From assembly GCA_010672585.1 (NCBI GenBank), contig JAAHGF010000008.1, positions 780,191-824,889 of the forward strand: a stretch of 44,699 nt of DNA, in the 5' to 3' direction. This document shows positions 1 through 7,862 of this stretch, piece by piece (the first letter of the stretch is position 1; each line of letters opens with the position of its first letter). The DNA is from Okeania sp. SIO1I7. GTDB lineage: Bacteria > Cyanobacteriota > Cyanobacteriia > Cyanobacteriales > Microcoleaceae. The notes beneath the pieces were generated by a model that made no database searches, was not told where the DNA came from, and saw only the letters and a program-made list of their open reading frames with translations. Made by a program: the position numbers and the translations under genes.

Positions 1-165
1 GCGGATGTCGCAATAGGAGTTTTTGCTTAGTTTCAGTTTTGATTTTGAGTGTCTGTGGTTTTATTGCGGATGTCGCAATAGGAGTTTTTGCTTAGTTCTA
101 TTGGGAATTTTGAGTGCCTGTGGTTTTGTTGTGGATATCGCAATAGGAGTGTTTACTCAGTTCCA
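1..165. repeat. 65-bp tandem repeat, about 2.5 copies, cut by window edge
   Basis: Units start at 1, 66 and 131 with a period of exactly 65 bp. The first about 32 bp of each unit (starting GCGGATGTCGCAATAGGAGT) are nearly identical between units 1 and 2 and diverged in unit 3. The rest is also related (TTTTGAGTG.CTGTGGTTTT in units 1 and 2). The array continues off the left edge. It lies upstream of the GH92-M48 gene. No coding function is seen. Confidence 0.85.
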
Positions 166-241
166 TTAGCTCAACTACTATTAAGATAAGAAACGGTATA
201 ACTTTATTTTTCTTCCTTCTTGCTACTTCCTTCACCAACTT

Positions 242-3200
242 ATGACCAATACAAACACATCAACTTCAAACAACCTCAAATATGTCAATCCCCTAATTGG
301 CACGGGAGGTCATGGCCACACCCACCCAGGGGCAAGCGTTCCCAATGGTTTTGTCGGACTTGGTCCCGATACCAGAGTCGAAGGGTGGGATGCCTGTTCC
401 GGATATTATGATAGCGATCGCAGTATTCTCGGTTTTTCCCACACTCACCTGAGCGGTACGGGTATTGCAGACTATGGGGATATTCTAATTTTGCCAAAAA
501 TTGGTACTATGACACTCGAACCGGGAACTCTGGAAAACCCAGACTCTGGTTATCGGGAGCGCTTTGACAAAAACTCGGAAACTGCTTCTCCTGCTTACTA
601 CAAAGTTAAATTAAACTCAGGAATACAAGTCGAACTCACAGCTAAACAACGGAGTGGTTTTCACTACTACACTTTTCCTGAAAATGCTAAGGTTAACCTG
701 CTCATAGACTTAGTTCATCGCCGAGATGAAAACACTCTCTCTGCTAGTCTCAAAGTATTAGACCCATACACTATTGTTGGCAGTCGCATCAGTCAAAGTT
801 GGTCGCCGGAACAAAGAATTTATTTTTATATCAAAATAGATAAACCACTGCAAAAAATATATATCTCCACTGATGGAAAAAATCTGAATCAACTCAAAAG
901 TGCCAACAGCAAACAGATTCAATCATATTTAGAATTAGGGGAAATTTCCAATCTCAAAGTACGAATTGGTATTTCCGCAGTAGATATTAATGGGGCGCAA
1001 AGAAACCTCGCCAAAGAAATTCCCACCTGGCAATTTTACGAAACAGTTGACTCCAGCAAAGAACTCTGGCGCGAGAAACTGGCAAAAATTGATATTGAAA
1101 CCGAAAACGAAACAGATAAAATCATTTTCTACACTGCACTCTACCATACCTACAAAGCTCCACATATATATATGGATGTAGACAAACGGTTTCGGGGAGC
1201 AGATGGACGCATCCATACCGCAGGAGGTTTTACCAACTACACCCTATTTTCATTATGGGATACATTTCGCGCTCTCCACCCATTGATGACCTTGCTGGAA
1301 CCCTCAGAAACTAATGAATATATCAAATCTATGTTGATACATTACGACCAAGTAGGTTCCCTACCAAAGTGGAAACTAGGAGAAAAAGATGTCAAAACAA
1401 TGGTTGGTCGTCATGCTATTAGTGTTATTGTCGATGCTTTTACCAAAGGTTTGCGGAACTATGATAATTGGTGGGCATTGGGAGCAGCGATCGACACTAT
1501 GAATAGAGAAGAACCAGAATTAAATGCCTATCGTAATTATGGTTTTGTGCCCTCAGATGTTGATGTGAATTGGTCAGTATCGCGGACTCTAGAATTTGCC
1601 TATAATGATTGGGCGATCGCTCAGGTTGCCAGAATTTTCGGAAATATTAGTCTGGCAGAAAGTTATGAAAAACGTTCTCAAGCATACCGCCAAGTATTCG
1701 ACGCGAGTCAAAAATTAATGCGCCCCAAACGTAGGGATGGTAGTTGGGATAATTTCGATCCATTTGCAGCAGCATGGGAGTCTCCATTTATTGAGGGTAA
1801 CTCTTGGCAATATACCTGGTTTGTGCCTCACAATATTCCCGACTTAATTCAACTCATGGATGGGAAGTCAGCATTTTTAGCACAACTGGAAAAATTATTT
1901 TCCCTGGATAGTAGTCAAGGCAATAAACTGCCCGATATTACAGGACTAATTGGGCAATATGCTCACGGGAATGAACCCAGTCATCATATCCCCTATCTTT
2001 TCAATTTTGTCGATCGCAACGATCTGACTCGTGCTTATGTCAAACAAATACTGACCACAATGTACAAAGCTACACCAGATGGCATCATAGGCAATGAAGA
2101 CTGCGGACAAATGTCAGCTTGGTATATTCTTAGTTCCCTGGGTTTATATCAGGTAACTCCAGGTACGCCAATGTTTGATTTGGGATATCTACATTTTTCT
2201 CAAGCGACTATACATTTGGATAATGGCAAAGATTTTATTATTCAAAAAGGTAATCATTCCGAACCTTATTTACTCAATAGTCAAGCAGTGTCAGGGTGGC
2301 AAATTTCATATCAGGATATTATCAATGGTGGTGTATTGAGTATTTCCTCACCAACACCAATAAATTCACCAACCCCAACAAATATGCAATGGTATAACCA
2401 ACCCCCTGTCTGGAGCGACCAAGATGGAGTAATTCAAGTTACCACTGGTGCAAAGACAGATTTTTGGCGAGTGACTCACTATGGTTTTATTCGCGACAAC
2501 GGTCATTATTATTTAGGTGCTTCAATAGCAGCTCGCCAGTTTTCCATAGTATGGCAAGATTTGGAACCTGAAATAGCATCTGAGTTTAAAACTTTATCCG
2601 ATGAATACCTCAAAAAGTACAAAAAACAGGTAAAAGGACAAGTATTAGGAACATCAATTTTAGGTGCAATAACCAACATAGGGATAGGTATATTTACAGA
2701 AAACCCAAGGTATGGTATCTCAGCTTTGCAATCACTACAACTTCTTTTTAAAGGGGAAGCAGAGTATGGTAAAGCAGCAGCTAATGCTTTGGTTAGTAAC
2801 TACAAAGATAATGAGAAGTTACGAGAAGACCAAATACTTCAAAACTATGTTGAAGGTATAGGCGAGCGGTTTGTTCCTTTTGTAGGTAGAGACGAGTTCG
2901 AGTTTGAGTTTTACGTTGTTGAAGATAGTAGTTTGAATGCTTTTGCTTTACCTGGTGGAAAGATTTTTATCAACACTGGTGCAATTTTAGGAACTAACTC
3001 TGAAGCTGAATTGGCGGGAATTATTGCCCATGAGATAGCTCATGCTGCCCTGTCTCATGGTTATTTAAAGGTTAGCCAATCACTTCTCCTGAGAGACTTA
3101 AGTCAAGTTGTGCCTTTTCTGGATATGGTCTCTGGTATTGTCAACAGCCAATATAGCAGGGAACTAGAAACCCAAGCCGATATTGTGGGTACAAGATTTT

Positions 3201-3481
3201 TATCAAAAACTAATTATGCGGCAGATGGTATGCGCAACTTTATGGTTACTTTGAGTAAAAAAGGTGGACCTAAGAAGACAACTTGGCAATCTACTCATCC
3301 TGCTCCTCCCGAACGAGTTCAATATTTGGAGAAGTTAATTGTTGATGGGGGTTACAACATCTACTCTTATGAGGGGGTTAAGTCTCACCGGGACATTCAG
3401 GATTACATTAATGGCGTGAATGTGGAAAAAGAACCTGAGCCTGATGAAGACGATCCAGATGGTAGGAAAAACAGAAATTAG
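242..3481 (+). CDS. GH92 alpha-mannosidase fused to M48 metalloprotease
   Basis: Residues about 14-700 are a glycoside hydrolase family 92 enzyme (Ca-dependent exo-alpha-mannosidase family). The conserved N-terminal stretch VNPLIGTGGHGHTHPGASVP is present, as are GNEPSHHIPYLFNF (576 onward) and GNEDCGQMSAWY (617 onward). Residues about 714-759 resemble the start of a DUF1349 lectin-like domain (TDFWRVTHYGFIRDNGHYY), but the rest of that domain is missing. The reading frame then passes into a peptidase M48 domain with HEIAH at 930-934 and a likely third zinc ligand E976 in ETQAD. No signal peptide is visible, so a cytoplasmic place or non-classical export is implied. GH92 enzymes are usually about 750 residues, so this 1079-residue protein is a chimera. 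A deletion that joined two genes is my inference; the uninterrupted frame is seen directly. ATG at 242 is chosen because the GH92 homology starts about 13 residues later. Confidence 0.9.
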   Translation: MTNTNTSTSNNLKYVNPLIGTGGHGHTHPGASVPNGFVGLGPDTRVEGWDACSGYYDSDRSILGFSHTHLSGTGIADYGDILILPKIGTMTLEPGTLENPDSGYRERFDKNSETASPAYYKVKLNSGIQVELTAKQRSGFHYYTFPENAKVNLLIDLVHRRDENTLSASLKVLDPYTIVGSRISQSWSPEQRIYFYIKIDKPLQKIYISTDGKNLNQLKSANSKQIQSYLELGEISNLKVRIGISAVDINGAQRNLAKEIPTWQFYETVDSSKELWREKLAKIDIETENETDKIIFYTALYHTYKAPHIYMDVDKRFRGADGRIHTAGGFTNYTLFSLWDTFRALHPLMTLLEPSETNEYIKSMLIHYDQVGSLPKWKLGEKDVKTMVGRHAISVIVDAFTKGLRNYDNWWALGAAIDTMNREEPELNAYRNYGFVPSDVDVNWSVSRTLEFAYNDWAIAQVARIFGNISLAESYEKRSQAYRQVFDASQKLMRPKRRDGSWDNFDPFAAAWESPFIEGNSWQYTWFVPHNIPDLIQLMDGKSAFLAQLEKLFSLDSSQGNKLPDITGLIGQYAHGNEPSHHIPYLFNFVDRNDLTRAYVKQILTTMYKATPDGIIGNEDCGQMSAWYILSSLGLYQVTPGTPMFDLGYLHFSQATIHLDNGKDFIIQKGNHSEPYLLNSQAVSGWQISYQDIINGGVLSISSPTPINSPTPTNMQWYNQPPVWSDQDGVIQVTTGAKTDFWRVTHYGFIRDNGHYYLGASIAARQFSIVWQDLEPEIASEFKTLSDEYLKKYKKQVKGQVLGTSILGAITNIGIGIFTENPRYGISALQSLQLLFKGEAEYGKAAANALVSNYKDNEKLREDQILQNYVEGIGERFVPFVGRDEFEFEFYVVEDSSLNAFALPGGKIFINTGAILGTNSEAELAGIIAHEIAHAALSHGYLKVSQSLLLRDLSQVVPFLDMVSGIVNSQYSRELETQADIVGTRFLSKTNYAADGMRNFMVTLSKKGGPKKTTWQSTHPAPPERVQYLEKLIVDGGYNIYSYEGVKSHRDIQDYINGVNVEKEPEPDEDDPDGRKNRN

Positions 3482-3549
3482 TTTTGTTTTTTAATTAATT
3501 TTTATGGGTGCATTGAAGATTTGTTAATTAATTTATGGAGTAATTAAAG

Positions 3550-3867
3550 ATGACATACGCAGAAGAACGCAGAGAAACTATTCCAGTAGAACTTCCTAAT
3601 GGGGCAATAGTTGGAGTTGAAGTGCCTCAAGTAAGAGGTAGGCAAGATGTGGCATCTTCGATTTTATCTTTCAAACCTGTTACTGATGCGCTAGAGGGAA
3701 TAACCGAGGCGATCGCTACTTCATTAGAAAAGGCAAAACCTACTAAGGCTACTGTTAAGCTTGGCATGGAAATATCTTTGGAATCAGGGAAATTAACTAC
3801 AGCAATTGTTAAGGGGTCTAGCAAAGGCAACTTGGAGATTACACTAGAGTGGGATACAAAAGCCTAG
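3550..3867 (+). CDS. Trypsin-co-occurring domain 1 (CU044_2847-type) protein
   Basis: This 105-residue protein matches the pattern of the small trypco1 family. It has an N-terminal strand region (IPVELPNGAIVGVEV), a central helix (VTDALEGITEAIATSLEKAKP) and a C-terminal beta pair (ATVKLGMEISLESG and GNLEITLEW). Members are known from gene neighbourhoods with trypsin-like proteases and NTP-dependent conflict systems, and their biochemical role is not established. Here the next gene is a trypsin-TIR protein, which supports the call. A 252-bp gap holding a heptamer repeat and a 112-bp miniature element separates the two. The element was probably inserted later, so the original operon may have been tighter. 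There is no signal peptide, so it is likely cytoplasmic. Confidence 0.75.
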   Translation: MTYAEERRETIPVELPNGAIVGVEVPQVRGRQDVASSILSFKPVTDALEGITEAIATSLEKAKPTKATVKLGMEISLESGKLTTAIVKGSSKGNLEITLEWDTKA

Positions 3868-3880
3868 TGCCGCTACGCGG

Positions 3881-3905
3881 AAGTCAGAAGTCAGAAGTCA
3901 GAAGT
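3881..3905. repeat. Heptanucleotide tandem repeat (AAGTCAG)3.5
   Basis: Three perfect AAGTCAG units plus a partial one follow the trypco1 stop codon. The related tract GAAGTCAGAAGTCAG occurs near 9520-9536. Such heptameric STRRs are common between genes in filamentous cyanobacteria. Confidence 0.85.
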
Positions 3906-3976
3906 ATTGATTGACAAAGCTTTTAGGGTTTTGTAACTGGTCAGTTATTTCCGCCATTCTGCACTAGTGAATTAAT

Positions 3977-4088
3977 CAGGACTTACGCAAAATATCAAAT
4001 TATACACCGTCTGTAGGGGCGGACAGCCGTTTGCTTGCGCATACTTCGTAACGCTCCTACTAGATATGGTGGTTATGCGTAAGTCCTG
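3977..4088. mobile_element. Family 1 miniature inverted-repeat element, 112 bp
   Basis: The ends are CAGGACTTACGCA and TGCGTAAGTCCTG, a perfect 13-bp inverted repeat. The element is flanked by the 5-bp direct repeat TTAAT (3972-3976 and 4089-4093). The interior differs from the three 91-bp relatives at 22636, 34324 and 42454. It carries no ORF, so movement would need a transposase in trans. It sits between trypco1 and the trypsin-TIR gene. Confidence 0.9.
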
Positions 4089-4119
4089 TTAATAAAAAGG
4101 GAACAGGAGAAGAGAAATT

Positions 4120-5211
4120 ATGGAATTTTTGAAATATTGCACAGTTAAGTTAAGCTTTGCCAACAACAACAGACAGGGAACAGGTTTTTTTGTCGCCCCT
4201 GGGTTCATTCTTACCTGCGCTCATGTAGTAAAAGATTTAGATAATTTGCCAATTCAGATTCGCTGGCAACAGGAACAAAACTTTGCTGAAGCTAGAGTCG
4301 AAAGCTTAGTATATAAATTTGATTTAGCTTTGCTAAAGTTTAATCCACCAAAAGATAAAAACCTTCCTTGCGTATACTTAGGGGAAGAAGATTTGATGGA
4401 TCGTGATGGACTACATACTTTTGGTTATCCAGATCGAGATTATAATGATGGCTGTCCAGCAAAGTTCTTTTACGAGGGGATAATTGGAGGTGAACTACCA
4501 TTAATTAAGTTCCAATCAGGTCAAATTATTAGTGGAATGAGTGGTTCAGCATTAGTTAATGAAAGAACAAAAAAAGTCTGTGGTGTTATCAAGTCTACCC
4601 GCGATAACTGGATTGATTTAGGTGGTGATGCCATACCTACATCTGTAATTTTATCCCAGTTTCCTGAGCTAAGGGAATTAAACCAACAATTTCATCAGCA
4701 AGACCAACGCTGGATTGAAAATATGGAGGGAACTGGTCAAACTGAATCCAAAGGAGAACCTTCTGAATCACAAGATGGGTTTATTTACGATGCCTACATT
4801 AGTTATGTGGATAAGGAACCCGATGCAGCTTGGGTTTGGGAAACTTTAGTACCAAAATTAGAAGATACTGGACTAAAAATTGCTATTTCAGGAGATGTAG
4901 ACTCTCCGGGTGTAGCTAGAGTGGAAAATGCTGAAATAGGAATTAAGCAATCTAAACGTACTGTACTTGTTTTATCAGCTACTTATTTAGCAGATTCTAT
5001 GGACAATTTTGAAAATATTCTAGGCCAAACTTTGGGTATTGAGGAGGGTAGTTATAGACTTCTTCCCCTAAAAATTTCAGAAATAGATCGGAAACTCTTG
5101 CCTATTCGTCTGAGTATGTTAACAACTTTAAATCTAATTCATCCTCGTCGAGCGGAACGAGAATTTACTCGTTTAATAACAGCTTTGAAATCGCCTTTAC
5201 CAAAACGATGA
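4120..5211 (+). CDS. Trypsin-like serine protease fused to TIR domain
   Basis: Residues 1-200 are a trypsin-fold protease of the HtrA/Glu endopeptidase-like type. The apparent catalytic triad is complete: H35 in TCAHVV, D68 in KFDLALLKF and S141 in SGMSGSALV. A linker of about 25 polar residues leads to a TIR domain at about 221-360, which starts IYDAYISYVDKE. The TIR has the SATYLADSMDNFEN segment, and E298 falls at the position of the catalytic glutamate of NAD-cleaving TIRs (S..Y..S.....E spacing). There is no signal peptide or membrane segment, so it should be cytoplasmic. The start is well supported by AGGAGA nine bases upstream of ATG. The next gene carries a related TIR, so TIR-TIR pairing between the two products is a natural inference: a NACHT/STAND-type sensor could recruit or activate the protease. 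The cleavage target is unknown. Confidence 0.88.
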   Translation: MEFLKYCTVKLSFANNNRQGTGFFVAPGFILTCAHVVKDLDNLPIQIRWQQEQNFAEARVESLVYKFDLALLKFNPPKDKNLPCVYLGEEDLMDRDGLHTFGYPDRDYNDGCPAKFFYEGIIGGELPLIKFQSGQIISGMSGSALVNERTKKVCGVIKSTRDNWIDLGGDAIPTSVILSQFPELRELNQQFHQQDQRWIENMEGTGQTESKGEPSESQDGFIYDAYISYVDKEPDAAWVWETLVPKLEDTGLKIAISGDVDSPGVARVENAEIGIKQSKRTVLVLSATYLADSMDNFENILGQTLGIEEGSYRLLPLKISEIDRKLLPIRLSMLTTLNLIHPRRAEREFTRLITALKSPLPKR

Positions 5212-5257
5212 AATTTACGTCAACAGCTAACACTACTTCAAAACAATTAACAGTTTG

Positions 5258-7813
5258 ATGAATAAACCACCATCATCTTCCAAGTACGATCTTTTTATAT
5301 CTTACGCAGAAGCAAATCAAGCTTGGGTCAAAGGATTTTTATTGTCAGCGTTAGACAGTGCTAAAGTTAAATATGTCGAGCGAGAAAACTTTTCTCTAGG
5401 AGTACCTGAACTTAAAGAATTAGAACGATTTATCACAGAAAGTAAGTATGTTTTACTGATTATTTCGGATGCTTATTTTATTGATAACTTTAATGAGTTT
5501 ACTGATATTCTTGCTCAAAGCTATGGAAGAGAAAAAGAAATCTGGCCTGTAATTCCACTGTTTTTAGAGGAAGTTCAATTGCCTCCGACATTAAAAATGT
5601 TAACGTCTTTGGATGCTACTGATGAGAGTAAGTGGCAGACAATTGTGGAGCGTCTCTGTGAACAAGTCAAGCGTCCTAGACCTGAAGCACCTCCAAAACC
5701 AGAATGTCCTTATCCAGGGATGAAAACTTTTAACGAAGAGGATAGTAAAAACTTTTGGGGTCGTGGCAATGAAATTGATGCAATGGTACGTCAACTAGAT
5801 AATTATCCTTTTCTAGCAGTTATTGGTCCTTCAGGAAGTGGTAAATCTTCACTGGTTCGAGCAGGATTAATTCCTGCATTGAAAAAAAGTTCGCGCTTTC
5901 CTGGAGAATGGATAGTGAGAACTCTGCGACCTGGTATGAAACCTGTAACAACACTCAGAGAGATACTAGGTGGGAGTTTAGATGAATTAAGTACAACTCT
6001 CAAGAGTTTTCTTGCTAGTCAAGCTAATGCACAGCGTTTTCTACTTATTGTAGATCAATTTGAGGAAGTATTTACAATAGTAAAAGAGCAAGAAACTCTC
6101 CAATATTTTCAACAAGTTTTATACCAACTGATTGACATTAAAAATTGCTATGTTGTGCTGACAATTAGAGCAGATTTTTATCAAGATTTATTTGCTTTAC
6201 AACCTCTTTGGAAGGAAATTAAAGCCCATCGTTATGAAGTTGAACCTTTAACTAAAGATGGTTTACGGGACGCAATTTTAAAGCCAGCAAAAAATCTAGG
6301 CGTTTATATAGATTCCATATTAGTAGAGCGCCTAATAAGGGATTTTTCAGGAGCTAAAGAACTAGGAATTTTACCATTTTTTCAAGAAACTTTACGCTCT
6401 CTTTGGGATAAGCTAGAATATAAATACTTGGCACTTCATGCTTATAAGGAAAAAAGCAAATTAGAGGCTATAATAGCTGATTTTGCAAATAGAGCTTGGT
6501 TTGCCTTAGAGCAAAACGAACAGAAAATTGCCCGTCGTATCTTTCTACGTTTAGTACAATTTGGAGAAGAGCGACCAGATACTCGCCGTCAACAATTTGT
6601 AAAGGATTTACAGAAAGGTAATAATCCTGAAAAATTTAGAAAAGTGTTAAATCATTTTCTCAATGATAAATATCGACTTTTAACTATTAGTGGAGAAGAA
6701 AATGAATCAGACCAAATAGTAGATTTGGCTCACGAAATTTTGATTAGCAGTTGGCCTGAATTTGAAAAATGGATAAGTCAATACCGTGAAGTAGAAAAAG
6801 AGCGCCGTTGGTTGGAGGAAAAAGCTCAAGAATGGGTTAAACAGGGTAAGCGTATCAGTGGTTTACTGAATTATGATAATTGGAAAAAAGCAAAAAAGTG
6901 GTTAAAAACACCTGATGCTAATTACCTTGGGTACAGTGATGACTTAACTGCCTTAGTCAAACGCTCTAAAATTATGATTTGGTTGTTGATATTAATCCCA
7001 ATAGTATTAATGACTGGTTTGATTTTTGCGGTATTTAGAATTCGCTCAGAACGACAACAAGCTGCGCGAGATAAAGTTATAAGAGAAACAGTTCTCAAGA
7101 AAACCACACCAGATTTAGTAAGGGAGTTATCACAGCGACTTCCTAGTTTTGTCGATATTGCAGAGAAACAGAAAAATGCTAGAAACTTTGAAAAAGCTTT
7201 AGCAAACTATCAATTTTTAGTAGGTCTTAAACAAATAGAGAGTCAAATAAAATACTCTCCTAATCCAGATGAATTTTCCGAATTAAAATCAGAAAGAGAA
7301 CAGATTAAGAGAATTGCTGAACAAGCAGAAGAATCTTTAGCAGAAGTCATAAATTTAGCTGAGATTCCTACCTTAGAAGAACAGTTAAAAGCGGGTGATT
7401 TTGGAGTTAGGAAACTTTCTGGTTCAGAAATTGAAGGAGATTACTTTGGACCAGCATCAATAGATCAACAATTTACAGGTGCTTTGCAAACAACTTACAG
7501 AATTTTAATGATGGAAAATGGTGCAAATGCAGACCGTAATCAAGATGGTTTATTAATTGATGGAGAAGAAGTATTGATTCCCTGTGCTACTTTAGAAGAA
7601 ATAGAAGAACTATGGCGCAAGCATACTCAATACCGTTGTGGATGGTATGGAGAAAATAGCGATCGCGAGGCTCCAAATTGTCAAGAATTAGAAGGTCAAA
7701 CCCTAACAATTAAAATTATTGATAATTTTGCAATTCCTCATTTTAATCAGCGACTAAGCACAGAGTGTCAAGTTGTTAAATCACCAGAAATGGAAACAGA
7801 TATTGCACAGTAA
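5258..7813 (+). CDS. TIR-nSTAND NTPase with transmembrane segment and extracytoplasmic tail
   Basis: Domain order: TIR (about 7-145, starting KYDLFISYAEANQAW), then a novel-STAND (nSTAND1-like) NTPase. The NTPase begins PYPGMKTFNEEDSKNFWGR, has Walker A GPSGSGKSS from residue 190 and Walker B LLIVDQFEE with D266, and ends with winged-helix-like sequence. One membrane helix lies at about 573-593 (IWLLILIPIVLMTGLIFAVF). The C-terminal 260 residues have a helical/TPR-like part, then a Cys-containing domain with an EF-hand-like loop (DRNQDGLLIDGE, 759-770). Topology is likely TIR and NTPase inside, tail outside. At the catalytic-Glu position of this TIR stands T82, with E80 two residues earlier, unlike the neighbouring trypsin-TIR. 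A TTG lies in frame at 5255; ATG 5258 is preferred. The gene is 46 bp after the trypsin-TIR gene and likely in one operon with it. Confidence 0.88.
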   Translation: MNKPPSSSKYDLFISYAEANQAWVKGFLLSALDSAKVKYVERENFSLGVPELKELERFITESKYVLLIISDAYFIDNFNEFTDILAQSYGREKEIWPVIPLFLEEVQLPPTLKMLTSLDATDESKWQTIVERLCEQVKRPRPEAPPKPECPYPGMKTFNEEDSKNFWGRGNEIDAMVRQLDNYPFLAVIGPSGSGKSSLVRAGLIPALKKSSRFPGEWIVRTLRPGMKPVTTLREILGGSLDELSTTLKSFLASQANAQRFLLIVDQFEEVFTIVKEQETLQYFQQVLYQLIDIKNCYVVLTIRADFYQDLFALQPLWKEIKAHRYEVEPLTKDGLRDAILKPAKNLGVYIDSILVERLIRDFSGAKELGILPFFQETLRSLWDKLEYKYLALHAYKEKSKLEAIIADFANRAWFALEQNEQKIARRIFLRLVQFGEERPDTRRQQFVKDLQKGNNPEKFRKVLNHFLNDKYRLLTISGEENESDQIVDLAHEILISSWPEFEKWISQYREVEKERRWLEEKAQEWVKQGKRISGLLNYDNWKKAKKWLKTPDANYLGYSDDLTALVKRSKIMIWLLILIPIVLMTGLIFAVFRIRSERQQAARDKVIRETVLKKTTPDLVRELSQRLPSFVDIAEKQKNARNFEKALANYQFLVGLKQIESQIKYSPNPDEFSELKSEREQIKRIAEQAEESLAEVINLAEIPTLEEQLKAGDFGVRKLSGSEIEGDYFGPASIDQQFTGALQTTYRILMMENGANADRNQDGLLIDGEEVLIPCATLEEIEELWRKHTQYRCGWYGENSDREAPNCQELEGQTLTIKIIDNFAIPHFNQRLSTECQVVKSPEMETDIAQ

Positions 7814-7862
7814 AAATCTGTCAATTACTTTGATAAATTTCAATTCAAACTAGAAAAATATT

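Noticed and set aside
1-165. CRISPR-like alternation of a conserved 32-bp block with about 33-bp segments
   Set aside because: The segments between the blocks are similar to each other, so this is a simple 65-bp tandem repeat and not repeat-spacer DNA.
3977-4088. Hairpin before the trypsin-TIR gene as a riboswitch or attenuator
   Set aside because: Exact terminal inverted repeats with a 5-bp target duplication and copies elsewhere show it is a miniature mobile element.
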